Shown: positions 42,646-52,321, numbered from the stretch's first letter. The stretch is DNA of 64,000 nucleotides from Rhodoblastus sp963736175 (GCA_963736175.1 CAVTNU010000004.1:1-64000); one strand, 5' to 3'. Made by a program: numbers and translations. The notes: a model not told the origin generated them from the sequence alone.

Positions 42646-43130
42646 CCGCCCGACCCGCCCTGGGGCCAATTCACGCCGGCCTCAACGTCCTTCGCCGCGT
42701 CGAGCCGGCGGCGCAAGCCGTTGCGCTGCTGGCGTTGCGCATTGCTTTGGCTGTGCCTTTCTTCCGCTCTGGCCTGACCAAATGGGACGGTTTCCTGAGC
42801 CTGTCCGACAGCGCCGACGCATTGTTTTCCGATGAATTCAAACTACACATCCTCGGCGCGGAATATGCCTATCCCTTCCCGCATCTGATGGCCTTCGCCT
42901 CCGGTTGCGCCGAAATCGCGTTGCCCGTCCTGCTCGTCTTCGGTCTGGCGAGCCGCTTCGCCGGTCTCGGCCTGCTGATCATGACGGCGATCATCCAACT
43001 CACCATCCCGGACGGCTGGGCGAATTTTCACCTGATCTGGGCGTCCTGCGCCCTCGCCATCCTCGCTTTCGGACCCGGCCCGATTTCACTCGACGCCCTG
43101 ATAAAATGCTTGTTCTCGGCGCGACGATAA
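42633..43130 (+). CDS. bufD: DoxX-family membrane protein BufD
   Basis: The 165-residue protein has four membrane helices and the DoxX motif ALRIALAVPFFRSGLTKWDG, with YAYPFPHLMAFASGCAEIAL. DoxX genes close many buf operons; the protein may supply a redox or membrane function for peptide maturation or stress defence, but its role is unproven. It overlaps the bufC end by 13 bases and ends the operon. Confidence 0.88.
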   Translation: MQTMTARPALGPIHAGLNVLRRVEPAAQAVALLALRIALAVPFFRSGLTKWDGFLSLSDSADALFSDEFKLHILGAEYAYPFPHLMAFASGCAEIALPVLLVFGLASRFAGLGLLIMTAIIQLTIPDGWANFHLIWASCALAILAFGPGPISLDALIKCLFSARR

Positions 43131-43245
43131 GCCGCCGCGGATTGCCGGAGCGCCCATTCCGCGCCCCTACCCAAAGGCTGAAGCTTTGATTATGGTGCGC
43201 GCCTGTTCCGGCGGCCGAACAGGCCGAACCAAAAGGGCGCACTGC

Positions 43246-43482
43246 ATGTCCGACCACGCCATTCCGCATTTCCACAACCAGCCCGGCCTGCCGAAGGTGC
43301 GCGTCGGAGCGCGCGAATTCATGTGCGTCGGCGCGCTGCCGCCGTTCGACCACCCCCACATTTATATCGATATGGGCAAGGAGAACGAGGCTGTCTGCCC
43401 TTATTGCTCGACCCATTACGTCTTTGACGAGGCCCTGCACGGGCACGCCGATCCCGCATCCTGCGAGTTGAACGCGGCATAG
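43246..43482 (+). CDS. Zinc-finger domain protein (zf-CHCC/NDUFS6-like)
   Basis: The 78-residue protein contains the conserved segment FDHPHIYIDMGKENEAVCPY, followed by CSTHYVFDEA. The His plus CxxC pattern matches the zf-CHCC family that includes complex I subunit NDUFS6. In alphaproteobacteria the stand-alone form is an accessory of NADH dehydrogenase or unassigned. The ATG at 43246 gives the family N-terminus MSDHAIPHFHN. It stands 115 bases after bufD and is probably separate. Confidence 0.85.
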   Translation: MSDHAIPHFHNQPGLPKVRVGAREFMCVGALPPFDHPHIYIDMGKENEAVCPYCSTHYVFDEALHGHADPASCELNAA

Positions 43483-43564
43483 GCCGCGTGAGGCGGATCG
43501 CACGCGGAGAAACCCAAGCGCGTTTGCCCAGCGCGCCTCTCCCAACCAGCGTAGAGACAAAGCC

Positions 43565-44791
43565 ATGAGCGATTCCGCCCGCCTTGCCGAGCCGGCCGGC
43601 TCCGGACCCGTGATCGTCGCCGGCGCCGGAATCGGCGGTCTGGCCGCGGCTGTGGCGCTTGGACGGATCGGCAAAAAGGTCCTCGTGCTGGAGCGCGCCA
43701 AGACGATCGACGAAGTGGGCGCGGGCATCCAGATATCGCCGAACGCCTCCTGCATTCTGCGCGACTTTGGCGTCCTCGAGGCTTTGCAGGGCCAAGCGGT
43801 CTATCCAGACAGCATCGTCATCCGGCGCGGACGGGATGGCGCGCGACTGGCGAATGTTTCGCTCAAGAACGCCGAGAAGCGCTGGGGCGCGCCCTATTTC
43901 ACCATCCATCGCGCCGATCTGCAAAAGGCGTTGCTCGAACAGGCGCAAAAAAATCCGCTGATCGAAATCAGAACTGACACGTCGCTCGCCGGCTTCGTCG
44001 ACGACCGCGGCAGCGTCTCCATTGGCGCCAAGTCCGGCGCCAATACGCTACGTTTCGAAGGCGAGGCGCTGATCGGCGCCGACGGATTGCGCTCGATCGT
44101 GCGCGACCGGCTGACGTTGGGCGACGCCGACAAGCCCGCCTATACCGGCCATACGGCCTGGCGGACGACCATCGCCGCCGAATTTGCGCCCACCTTGTTC
44201 CGCGCGCCGGTTTCAAATCTCTGGATGGGGTCGAAAGCCCATCTGGTTCATTATCCCTTGCGCGGCGGCGCGCTTATCAATGTCGTCGCCATTGTCGAAG
44301 ACGCGTGGAAAGGCGACGGCGAGGAAGACGTGTGGCGCATGAAGGGCGACGCGGCGTTTCTGGCCAAGCGATTCGACGGCTGGAGCGCGCAGGCGCGCGA
44401 ATTGCTCGCGCTGGCGCCGCAATGGCTGCGCTGGCCGATGTTCGACCGCACGCCGATTTAAAGCTGGGCGCTCGGCCGGTTCGCCGTGCTCGGCGACGCC
44501 GCCCATCCGATGTTGCCCTATCTGGCCCAGGGCGCGGCGCAAGCGATCGAAGACGCGGCGGCGCTCGCCAAAGCCTTCACGGCTTACGGCTCCGACACGG
44601 TCGCCGCGCTTGCCGCGTACGCGCAAAGCCGCGCCGAACGCGCCGGACGCGTCCAACTCGCCGCCCGCCGTCAAGGCGCCATTTATCATATGTCCGGCGC
44701 CGGCGCGCTGGCGCGCGACATCGCCATTCGGCTCATGGGCGTCGGCGATTTTCTTGGGCGCTACGATTGGCTTTACGGGCAAAAGCCTTGA
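43565..44791 (+). pseudogene. FAD-dependent monooxygenase, interrupted by in-frame TAA
   Basis: The gene encodes a salicylate-hydroxylase-like flavoprotein. The Rossmann motif VIVAGAGIGGLAAAVALGRI and the DG motif ALIGADGLRSIVRDRL are in the first 298 codons. A TAA at 44459-44461 then interrupts the frame after FDRTPI. The same frame continues with SWALGRFAVLGDAAHPMLPY, carrying the conserved GD motif that closes the FAD site, and ends at 44791. Without the tail the enzyme should be inactive. This is one point mutation away from an intact 408-residue gene, so decay is recent or the stop is a sequence error. Confidence 0.85.
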
Positions 44792-44845
44792 TGCGACGCT
44801 GATGAGGCTGTCCACGGCGACCATCGCGCAAAAAGAACAAGGACT

Positions 44846-45247
44846 ATGATCGTGTCGAAAGACGTTTCGCAAAATTGTTCGCTTTGCCGATTCTGGGCGC
44901 CGTTGCGGCCGAATGAGGGTGTTTGCCAGCGTTATGCGCCGAGTCCGGACGTGAATAGAGCGATCGCCCATTGGCGCCAGTCGCACGGGACGCAATGGTG
45001 CGGACACTTTGACGCCGGAACGCCCGACAATGCGCCAACGACCTGCTTCGATTGCCGCTTCTGGCGCGCCCGGGCGGCCGGCGCCATGCCGGTGGACCGC
45101 CTCGACAAACCCGCCGCCTGGTGGGAGAACGCCGGCCATTGCTATCGTCACGCTGGCCAGCCCTCCTCCGAACCTGGCCCACGCGCCTTCTGGCCAGCGA
45201 CCAATGGCCTGAATTCCTGCGGCGACGGCGAAAAACGCGCCGTCTGA
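44846..45247 (+). CDS. Hypothetical protein with two CxxCRFW modules
   Basis: The 133-residue protein has an internal duplication: NCSLCRFWAPLRPNEGVCQR followed by TQWCGHF, and TCFDCRFWRARAAGA followed by ENAGHCYRHAG and NSCGDG. Each module has four cysteines in the order CxxC...C...C, as expected for zinc or iron-sulfur binding. Trp and aromatic content is high. No function is known to me. It is the nearest gene upstream of mipZ on the same strand, 138 bases away. Confidence 0.75.
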   Translation: MIVSKDVSQNCSLCRFWAPLRPNEGVCQRYAPSPDVNRAIAHWRQSHGTQWCGHFDAGTPDNAPTTCFDCRFWRARAAGAMPVDRLDKPAAWWENAGHCYRHAGQPSSEPGPRAFWPATNGLNSCGDGEKRAV

Positions 45248-45385
45248 CGACGCGCTGTTTTGACTGCCGGCGGGCGACGCGACGGCGCGACGATCGTGAC
45301 GAGGAATCGCTCTTCGCCTTGTCGCGCGAGAACAATGCCTTTATCCAAGTGGTTGAAACCGTTTCACGCGAGCCCCCCGACGAGC

Positions 45386-46312
45386 ATGAATCACGACGAC
45401 GCCCCAGCGCCCGAGCTACGCACAGCGCATGTGATCGTCGTCGCCAATGAAAAAGGCGGCACCGGCAAGTCGACGCTGTCGATTCACCTGTCGGTAGCGC
45501 TGTTGAAAGCCGGCTATCGGGTCGCAACCATCGATCTCGATACGCGCCAACGCACCTTGACGCGGTTTTTTGAAAACCGCCAATCGTGGGCGCGCACCGC
45601 GCCCTGGAAAGTCAAGTTGCCGCGCCATTTCGCGCCAAACCGCGCCGAGACCGCCAATGTCCGCGACAACGAAACGGAAGAATTCACGACCTTCGCGGAG
45701 GCGATCGGCGAAGTCGAGCACGCCTATGAATTTGTCATCATCGACACGCCAGCCAGCGATTCCTATTTGATGCGTCTGGCCCATTCGCTGGCCGACACGC
45801 TGATCTCGCCGATGAATGACAGCTTCATCGACATGGATGTGATTTCGCGCGTCCATCACGACCGCGCGCAGCGCGGTTCGGTTTCGCAATACGCCGAAAT
45901 CGTGCTGGAGGCGCGGAGAAAACGGCGGCTCGTCGACAATGGCTTGATTGACTGGGTGCTGGTGCGAAACCGCATCGCTTCTTTGCAATCCAACAACGCC
46001 CGGCAAGTCGACGTCGCCTTGCGCAAACTGGCGGTCGAACTCCAGTTCCGCGTCGCCGAAGGTCTGCACGATCGCGTCATTTTCCGCGAACTTTTTCCCG
46101 TAGGCCTTACGGCGCTCGACGCTATCGAGGAGGCGGCCGGCACGGCGCTGACGCCTTCGCAGTCAGCCGCGCGCGACGAAATCGAGTCGCTGATCGATCA
46201 CCTGCGTCTGCCTTCGCGCGACCGAGACGCGCCCTACCTGCAAGCCCGCCATGTCTGGTTCGAAGCGATTTCTTCCTATTATCGCGACTTGTCCGAACGC
46301 GGACGCGAATAA
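45386..46312 (+). CDS. mipZ: Division-plane ATPase MipZ
   Basis: MipZ forms a pole-to-centre gradient that blocks FtsZ assembly away from midcell, working with ParB. The 308-residue P-loop ATPase has the deviant Walker A ANEKGGTGKSTLSIHL, ATIDLDTRQRTLTRFFENR, FVIIDTPASDSYLMRLAHSL and SPMNDSFIDMDVI, all MipZ signatures that separate it from ParA. The open frame extends upstream, but the ATG at 45386 gives the best N-terminus. It is 12-14 kb from ftsZ and ftsA on the opposite strand. Confidence 0.93.
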   Translation: MNHDDAPAPELRTAHVIVVANEKGGTGKSTLSIHLSVALLKAGYRVATIDLDTRQRTLTRFFENRQSWARTAPWKVKLPRHFAPNRAETANVRDNETEEFTTFAEAIGEVEHAYEFVIIDTPASDSYLMRLAHSLADTLISPMNDSFIDMDVISRVHHDRAQRGSVSQYAEIVLEARRKRRLVDNGLIDWVLVRNRIASLQSNNARQVDVALRKLAVELQFRVAEGLHDRVIFRELFPVGLTALDAIEEAAGTALTPSQSAARDEIESLIDHLRLPSRDRDAPYLQARHVWFEAISSYYRDLSERGRE

Positions 46313-46317
46313 GAAGT

Positions 46318-48162
46318 TCAGTGCGCCGTCAATTGTTCCGGCGCCATTTTGAGCAGCAACGGAGCCGCCGCGTCGGAATGGCGAATAAGATTGCCGACGT
46401 CCGGCGTCAGAACGGGAGCGTCCCAGGGGCCGCGCAGATCGAACCGGACTTGCGGCGCATCCGCGTTCGCTTTGAGCGAAGCGCTGGAATCGAGCGCGAC
46501 GACCTGCAAATCGATGGTGCGCTCCGACGCCATCGCGTGACCGGAAAAGGACACTTTCAAAGCGCCGCGAACCGCCGCGCCGTTCTCGATTTCGATCGCC
46601 CCTTTTTCAATATTGAATTTCGCCGACGCCTCGTCGAACGCCGTGCGTCCGGAGTGCAATTGCGCCGACGAACTCAGAGGGCGCCGCTCCAATCGGCGTA
46701 AAGCCTGATCGAGGTCGACGCCGTAGACTTCACCCTGGACGAGGGTCAGTTGGCCGCGCCCGTCGAGGTTTTTCGCCAGAGCGAAATAGGAATCGCCGGT
46801 CGTCTCGAACGTCCCGGACAGGGCGCCCGAACCGGTCACGGCCTCGCGCCCGAAGGCGTCCCACAGAAAGGCGCCGGCGTCGATGTTTTCGGCGGTGAAC
46901 GTCCCACGCAGATCGGCCAGCGAGTTCGTTCCTGTCAACGTGACGCGCCCCTTGACCGCGCCGCGGTAGGCCTTCGCCTCGCCCAGATTAAGCTCCATCC
47001 GGCCATTCTTCAGCAGGATGGACAAGCCGGCGTCGTCAAGCTGCACCTTGCCGATGCGCGCGTGAGCGGCGGAAATACGCAAATCGAGATCGGTCGAGGC
47101 GAAATCTTTCAGATTGAACGTTTCGCGGCTCCACTGGCCGTCGTCGCCCCAAGGCGTCGGCGTCTCCGTCAGAATCGGATTGAATGACAAGGACGCGCCC
47201 GCCAATGTCCCCGCGATGTTCGGCCGGCCGGCCTCGCGCCGCATCAGCACCGCTCCTTCAAGCGTATTGCCGTCAACATCGAGACGCATCGCCGAAAACG
47301 CCGCCAAATCGCGTTCGAACATGACATCGGACTGCAACGCAGCGTCCTCGAAATTGCCCGGTATTGGCAACGGAAAATCCAGGGCGCGCGCCAACCGGCG
47401 CAAGGACGGCGCGGTCGCGTTCAACTTGCCGGTGAAGTGGTGATTGGGCGAAAGCGTGAAAACCCCGTTGAGACTGAAATGAACGAGCTCGCTGCGCAGG
47501 CGCGCGGAGATGTCCGATACGCCGCCGCGCAACAATTGCGCCGGCTGGGCCAGCCAAAGCGAGAAGTTTGCCGGCGCGCCTTGAATTTCCGCGCGCCCGC
47601 TGACGGCGAGCGGCGAGCCGATCTTGCGCCAGTCGAGCACGATATCAATCGCTTCGGCGATTGCCGGCCGCTCCGCTCCGCCGACTTGCGCCAGCGAAAG
47701 CCGGCCGTTGACAATGGACAGAACGCCAAGACTGGCCCGATCGGCGCGTTCGGCCAGTTCGGTGTTGTCCGGCGCGCGAGCCGCCTGCGCCACCAGCCCG
47801 CCGGAAAGAATCTGCGCTTGCGGATCGATGACGATTTTGGGCGTGTTCAATACGGCCGAGACAATTTCCAGCCGACCGAACAATAGCGGCAGAATACGCA
47901 AATTGCCGCGCAACGATTGCGCCTCGATGCTCATGGCGCCGGAGGGGTCGTCAATGGCGATGTCGTCGATGCGGATGTGCGGTCGCGGCAACACCGCAAA
48001 AATGGAACGCCCGCGCGTCGTCACCTTGAACCCGGTCGCCGCCTCGACCGCCGCCGCCATGACATGGCGCTGCGCGTTTTGCGAGAACGTCCAGGGCGCC
48101 AACGCGGCGCCCACGAGCGCCAGGCAAAGCAGAGCAAGAAACCATTTCAGCTTTGTTTTCAT
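46318..48162 (-). CDS. AsmA-family protein
   Basis: The 614-residue protein begins with a membrane anchor (MKTKLKWFLALLCLALVGAA) and has repeated beta-strand segments of the AsmA/DUF490 type. The N-terminal part includes IRIDDIAIDDPSG and LLFGRLEIVSAVLNTPKIVI; the C-terminal AsmA_2-like part includes SLADLRGTFTAENIDAGAFL. AsmA-like proteins form periplasmic bridges that move phospholipid to the outer membrane. The start at 48162 is preferred over the longer open frame because it begins at the signal anchor. It converges on mipZ with five bases between. Confidence 0.87.
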   Translation of the reverse strand: MKTKLKWFLALLCLALVGAALAPWTFSQNAQRHVMAAAVEAATGFKVTTRGRSIFAVLPRPHIRIDDIAIDDPSGAMSIEAQSLRGNLRILPLLFGRLEIVSAVLNTPKIVIDPQAQILSGGLVAQAARAPDNTELAERADRASLGVLSIVNGRLSLAQVGGAERPAIAEAIDIVLDWRKIGSPLAVSGRAEIQGAPANFSLWLAQPAQLLRGGVSDISARLRSELVHFSLNGVFTLSPNHHFTGKLNATAPSLRRLARALDFPLPIPGNFEDAALQSDVMFERDLAAFSAMRLDVDGNTLEGAVLMRREAGRPNIAGTLAGASLSFNPILTETPTPWGDDGQWSRETFNLKDFASTDLDLRISAAHARIGKVQLDDAGLSILLKNGRMELNLGEAKAYRGAVKGRVTLTGTNSLADLRGTFTAENIDAGAFLWDAFGREAVTGSGALSGTFETTGDSYFALAKNLDGRGQLTLVQGEVYGVDLDQALRRLERRPLSSSAQLHSGRTAFDEASAKFNIEKGAIEIENGAAVRGALKVSFSGHAMASERTIDLQVVALDSSASLKANADAPQVRFDLRGPWDAPVLTPDVGNLIRHSDAAAPLLLKMAPEQLTAH

Positions 48163-48409
48163 CGAAGTGGGGAAATACTCGGGTTTACCACGACGGATCG
48201 AACGCCATCGTCGTCCAAAAAGAGCGTCAAGCCGTTCGATGCGCCGAAGACGGGCGGACCTTAGCGTCCAAACGGCGAAAATCCTAGAACGTTTTACCTC
48301 GACCGCGCATCGGCGAGCTGGCGTGGAGCCTTGATTGAGCATCTGTCCTGCCGCCGACCGCCATAGGACCTGCGGACACTTCCGGCGCGAGCCCAGGACG
48401 GCGTCTCTT

Positions 48410-49555
48410 CTAATGCGCCTTTACGGCGAGAAGAGGGTCGAGACGCGCCACTTCCCTGTCGACCAACGCGCCGAACTCCTGGCGAAAACGCTCGCGGCTG
48501 AACCGCTCGGCGTTGCGGCGGCAATTTTGCGGCGTAATGCGCGCGCCGTTCGTCTCGAAATCCTGCACCGCAGCGACGATCGCCGCTTCGTCCTGCCGGG
48601 GGAAGAACACCCCGGTCGGCTCTTCGCCATGCAGGCCGCGCACCGTTTCCAACGCGCCGCCGCGGCCATAAGCGATGATCGGCGCGCCGCACGCCTGCGC
48701 CTCCACCGGTATGATGCCGAAATCCTCTTCAGCCGCGAAAATAAAGGCCTTGGCGCGGCGCATATGGTCGTGCAGCACGGCATTGTCCTGATAGCCGAGA
48801 ATTTGCGTATTCGGTCCGGCGTTCTTGCGCACGAGATCCATTTCCGGACCGTCGCCGATCACCACAAGTTTCCTGTGGGGCATGCGCGCGAACGCGGACA
48901 CGATCAAGGCCATCCGCTTGTACGGCACCATGCGCGACGCGGCGAGATAGAAATCTTCGCGGGTTTCGCCAAACGGCAAGTTTTCAATATCGACCGGCGG
49001 AAACACCACGTCGGCCTGACGATTGTAAACCTTGGCGATGCGGCGCGCGATATAGGCGGAATTGGCCACCATCCGGTCGACGCCGTTGGCGGTGCGCGTG
49101 TCCCAGATGCGCAAATAATGCAACAACAGACGCGCCAGCATCGATTTGAAGCCGCGCGCCAAGCCGGATTCGGCCAGATACATGTGCTGCAAATCCCAAG
49201 CGTAGCGCATCGGGCTGTGAATATAGGAAACATGCGCCTGATTAGGGCCGGTGATGACGCCTTTGGCGACCGCGTGCGACGAGGAAATGACTAGATCGTA
49301 AGCCGACAGATCGAATTGCTCGATGGCGATCGGCATCAGCGGCATGAACAGGCGATGCCGGCTCTTCGCGCCCGGCAGATTCTGGATGAAGGAGGTCGTA
49401 AGCTTGCGCCCCTTCAGCATCTGGTCCTGCCCCGGCGGCAACTGACAGACCAGCGTGAACAGGTCGGCCTGCGGATACATCCCGAGAATTTCCTCGACGA
49501 CGCGTTCAGAGCCGGCGCGCATCACCAACCAATCGTGAACCAGTGCGACTTTCAT
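48410..49555 (-). CDS. GT4-family glycosyltransferase
   Basis: The 381-residue retaining glycosyltransferase starts MKVALVHDWLVMRAGSERVV. It has donor-binding motifs in the C-terminal half: RMVPYKRMALIVSAFARMP, VVIGDGPEMDLVR and FAAEEDFGIIPVEAQACGAP (the E-x7-E type motif). Likely a mannosyl- or similar transferase for surface polysaccharide. The ATG at 49555 is one codon inside the longer open frame. The nearby epimerase and FkbM gene also suggest surface-sugar work, but no full cluster is present. Confidence 0.87.
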   Translation of the reverse strand: MKVALVHDWLVMRAGSERVVEEILGMYPQADLFTLVCQLPPGQDQMLKGRKLTTSFIQNLPGAKSRHRLFMPLMPIAIEQFDLSAYDLVISSSHAVAKGVITGPNQAHVSYIHSPMRYAWDLQHMYLAESGLARGFKSMLARLLLHYLRIWDTRTANGVDRMVANSAYIARRIAKVYNRQADVVFPPVDIENLPFGETREDFYLAASRMVPYKRMALIVSAFARMPHRKLVVIGDGPEMDLVRKNAGPNTQILGYQDNAVLHDHMRRAKAFIFAAEEDFGIIPVEAQACGAPIIAYGRGGALETVRGLHGEEPTGVFFPRQDEAAIVAAVQDFETNGARITPQNCRRNAERFSRERFRQEFGALVDREVARLDPLLAVKAH

Positions 49556-49683
49556 CAATGTCCCGAGCTATTAAACCAAAGGGCAATCTAACGCGCGGAC
49601 ATTAACCAAGCGTTAGACCCGCAAGCGCGGCGTAAAACCAACGCTTTCATTTTTCGCTCATTTTCATATGGCGCGCGGCGGTT

Positions 49684-50544
49684 TCAGCCCCGCCAGAAAA
49701 ACGTGGCGGCGCAGGCGTCGGACGTGCCCGGGGCCAATACCCGCATCGACGGCTTGGCGAATAGATCGCCGGCGAAATCCTCGGGATCGCCATGTCCCGT
49801 CCAAGCCTCGATGCACAGAAACCCAGCGCCGGGAACGCTCCATAGCGCAATATGCGGAAAATTCTCGAACTCGGCGCGCAGCCCCCTGCCGTCGCCGGCG
49901 CCGAACTCCAGGCCGACGCTGGCGGCGTTCAGGAAACAAAGCGCTTCGACAAAGAGCTCGGGCGTCAAAGGCAGGATTTTACCGTCGAAATCGAGCCGAC
50001 GCGTCTTTTGCGAAAACAATCCGCCCGGCGTTATGACCGGAACGTCGGCGCTTTCCTTATGGTCGAAGCGAACGACATGACGCCCCCGCCCGCCCGGCAA
50101 GGGCCATAAAAAGCCAGGATGAACGCCGAGCGCATAGGGCATCGGCCCCTCGTCCCGGTTGGTCGCCGTGAGGCCGACGCGCAAAGAAGTCTCGCTCAGG
50201 ACAAATTCGGCTTCAAGTTCGAAAGCGAAAGGATATTGCGACCGTGTGCGCGCGTTGTCGGACAGGGCGAACAGGACACTGTCCGCCTCCCGGCGGCGCA
50301 GGACAAAATCCTGATGGCGGGCGAAACCATGCAAGCCAAGCGGATATCGGCGACCGCCGACCCGGGCGCCGTCGCGCGTCCAGCCGACGACGGGGAAAAG
50401 TATTGGCGCGGTATCGGCCCAAGTCCGCGCCTCGCCCGGCCATAGCAGCGGTCGACCGTCGACGCTCCAGCTTTTCAGTTCGGCGCCGAACGGCGAGATT
50501 TGCGCGCGCGCCGCGCCGCAGGCGATTTCGATGATTGAATTCAT
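49684..50544 (-). CDS. Aldose 1-epimerase family protein (LacX-like)
   Basis: The 286-residue galactose-mutarotase-fold protein has ISPFGAELKSWSVDGRPLLW, YPLGLHGFARHQDFVLRRRE and ALGVHPGFLWPL, which hold the conserved His residues, and a later Glu in LRAEFENFPH. It probably interconverts sugar anomers; the substrate is not known. It stands alone, 125 bases upstream of the glycosyltransferase gene on the same strand. Confidence 0.85.
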   Translation of the reverse strand: MNSIIEIACGAARAQISPFGAELKSWSVDGRPLLWPGEARTWADTAPILFPVVGWTRDGARVGGRRYPLGLHGFARHQDFVLRRREADSVLFALSDNARTRSQYPFAFELEAEFVLSETSLRVGLTATNRDEGPMPYALGVHPGFLWPLPGGRGRHVVRFDHKESADVPVITPGGLFSQKTRRLDFDGKILPLTPELFVEALCFLNAASVGLEFGAGDGRGLRAEFENFPHIALWSVPGAGFLCIEAWTGHGDPEDFAGDLFAKPSMRVLAPGTSDACAATFFWRG

Positions 50545-50712
50545 AGCGAAACCGCCCGTCGGCGATTGTCATCGCCGCTGTTCAACGCGTAAATTGTTAC
50601 GTGGAAACGCGCCGCAAAGCGCCGAAAGCTCGATGCGTCGCACATAATAACATTTTGTTTCACAGCATGATTTTTCCCATATGCCTGCGACTCTTTTGCT
50701 TTCTGCTCCAGT

Positions 50713-51513
50713 ATGATTGATATTTCCGCGCCGCCAATCGCGAGTTCGCATGAATCTACCCAACGCCGCCTCACAAAGCTCTCCCCCGCCGTCGAAATGA
50801 TCGGCGTCAACAAATGGTACGGCGACTTTCACGTGCTGCGCGATATCGACCTGCAGGTTTCGCGCGGCGAGAAGATCGTCATCTGCGGTCCCTCGGGGTC
50901 CGGCAAATCAACGCTGATCCGCTGCGTCAATCGGCTCGAGGAGCACCAGAGCGGCAAGCTGATCGTCGACGGCATCGAATTGACGGGCGACCTCAAATCC
51001 ATCGACGAGGTGCGCCGCGAAGTCGGCATGGTGTTCCAGCAATTCAACCTTTTTCCGCATCTGACGATTCTGGAAAACTGCACGTTGGCGCCGATTTTCG
51101 TCCGCAAGACGCCCAAAGCTGAAGCGGAAAGGGCCGCGATGGCCTATCTGGAGCGGGTGCGCATCGCCGATCAGGCGCAAAAACACCCCGGCCAATTGTC
51201 CGGCGGCCAGCAGCAGCGCGTCGCCATCGCCAGGGCGCTGTGCATGAATCCGAAAATCATGCTGTTCGACGAGCCGACTTCGGCGCTCGATCCGGAAATG
51301 GTCAAGGAAGTGCTCGACACCATGGCCCTGCTGGCGAACGAGGGCATGACCATGCTGGTCGTCACCCATGAAATGGGTTTTGCTCGTCAGATCGCGGATC
51401 GCGTGATTTTCATGGACGCCGGCCAAATCATGGAAATCAACGCGCCCGACGAATTCTTCGACCACCCGCAACATCAGCGGACAAAGCTGTTTCTCAGCCA
51501 GATCCTGCGTTGA
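50713..51513 (+). CDS. Polar amino-acid ABC transporter ATPase
   Basis: The 266-residue ATPase has Walker A GPSGSGKS near residue 60, Q-loop MVFQQFNLFPHLTILENCTL, signature LSGGQQQRVAIARAL, Walker B IMLFDEPTSALDPE and the switch His in VVTHEMGFARQIADRV. The sequence is of the GlnQ/AapP/HisP type for polar amino acids. No permease or binding protein follows; the downstream gene is convergent. It is either the last gene left of an operon or serves a transporter elsewhere. Confidence 0.9.
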   Translation: MIDISAPPIASSHESTQRRLTKLSPAVEMIGVNKWYGDFHVLRDIDLQVSRGEKIVICGPSGSGKSTLIRCVNRLEEHQSGKLIVDGIELTGDLKSIDEVRREVGMVFQQFNLFPHLTILENCTLAPIFVRKTPKAEAERAAMAYLERVRIADQAQKHPGQLSGGQQQRVAIARALCMNPKIMLFDEPTSALDPEMVKEVLDTMALLANEGMTMLVVTHEMGFARQIADRVIFMDAGQIMEINAPDEFFDHPQHQRTKLFLSQILR

Positions 51514-51553
51514 CGCCGGATCTTTGCGTTGACGTCGGAGGCGGACAGCTCGA

Positions 51554-52321
51554 TCAAGAAGCCCGCGCGAAGGCCTCCAGCATCGCTTCAATTTTCTCGC
51601 GCGCCGCGGCCACCAGCGCGGCATCCTTGCCGCGCACGACAATCTGATTGCGAAATTTTCCATCGATCAGAGAAGGATAGGAGCCGATCGACAGCGTCGG
51701 CGACAGCCTCGCAATGGCGCTCAAATCGGCGGCGTAGGCGCCTTCGGGAACGCCGGCCGCTTCGATGGTCTCCACCAGCATTTTCGCGCCGGTCTTGAGT
51801 TTGGGCGCGGCGGCGTCGAGCATGGATTGCATGATCGCCGGCACGCCCGCCATCACAATAACGTTGCCGATCCAAAATCCCGGCGCCACCGATCTCGAAT
51901 TGGCGACCAGCTCGGCGCCGCGCGGGATGCGCGCCATGCGCCGGCGGGCGGCGTTCATATCCTCGGGTTTGATGCGCGTCAGCAACATGTCGATGATGCG
52001 CGGGTCTTCGTCGACCTCAACGCCAAACGCCTTGGCGATCGCATCGACGGTAATATCGTCGTGCGTTGGGCCGATGCCGCCAGTGGTGAAAAGATAATCA
52101 TAGCGATGGCGAAGCGCGTTGACGGCGGCGACGATCTCGTCCTCGACGTCTGGCACGACGCGGACTTCGCGCAGTTCAACGCCGATATTGCTCATATATT
52201 CGGCGATATAGCCGATGTTCTTGTCTTTGGTGCGGCCCGAGAGGATTTCGTCGCCGATCACCAGCAAACTGGCCGTGACGGTCGTCCGCATTGGTTCGTT
52301 CGGTTGCGTCTGGCCGCTCAT
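51554..52321 (-). CDS. Competence/damage-inducible protein A family (MoCF-binding)
   Basis: The 255-residue protein has the MoaB/MogA-like fold of CinA N-terminal domains: ASLLVIGDEILSGRTKDKNI, LFTTGGIGPTHDDITVDAIA and VIVMAGVPAIMQSMLDAA. The nicotinamide-deamidase C-terminal domain of full CinA is missing, as is common in alphaproteobacteria. It may act on nucleotides or be molybdopterin related. The ATG at 52321 follows a GGAG site. Confidence 0.87.
   Translation of the reverse strand: MSGQTQPNEPMRTTVTASLLVIGDEILSGRTKDKNIGYIAEYMSNIGVELREVRVVPDVEDEIVAAVNALRHRYDYLFTTGGIGPTHDDITVDAIAKAFGVEVDEDPRIIDMLLTRIKPEDMNAARRRMARIPRGAELVANSRSVAPGFWIGNVIVMAGVPAIMQSMLDAAAPKLKTGAKMLVETIEAAGVPEGAYAADLSAIARLSPTLSIGSYPSLIDGKFRNQIVVRGKDAALVAAAREKIEAMLEAFARAS

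Noticed and set aside
45386..46312. ParA chromosome partition protein
   Set aside because: The DLRQRT-like and PMNDSF segments and the lack of parB nearby fit MipZ better.
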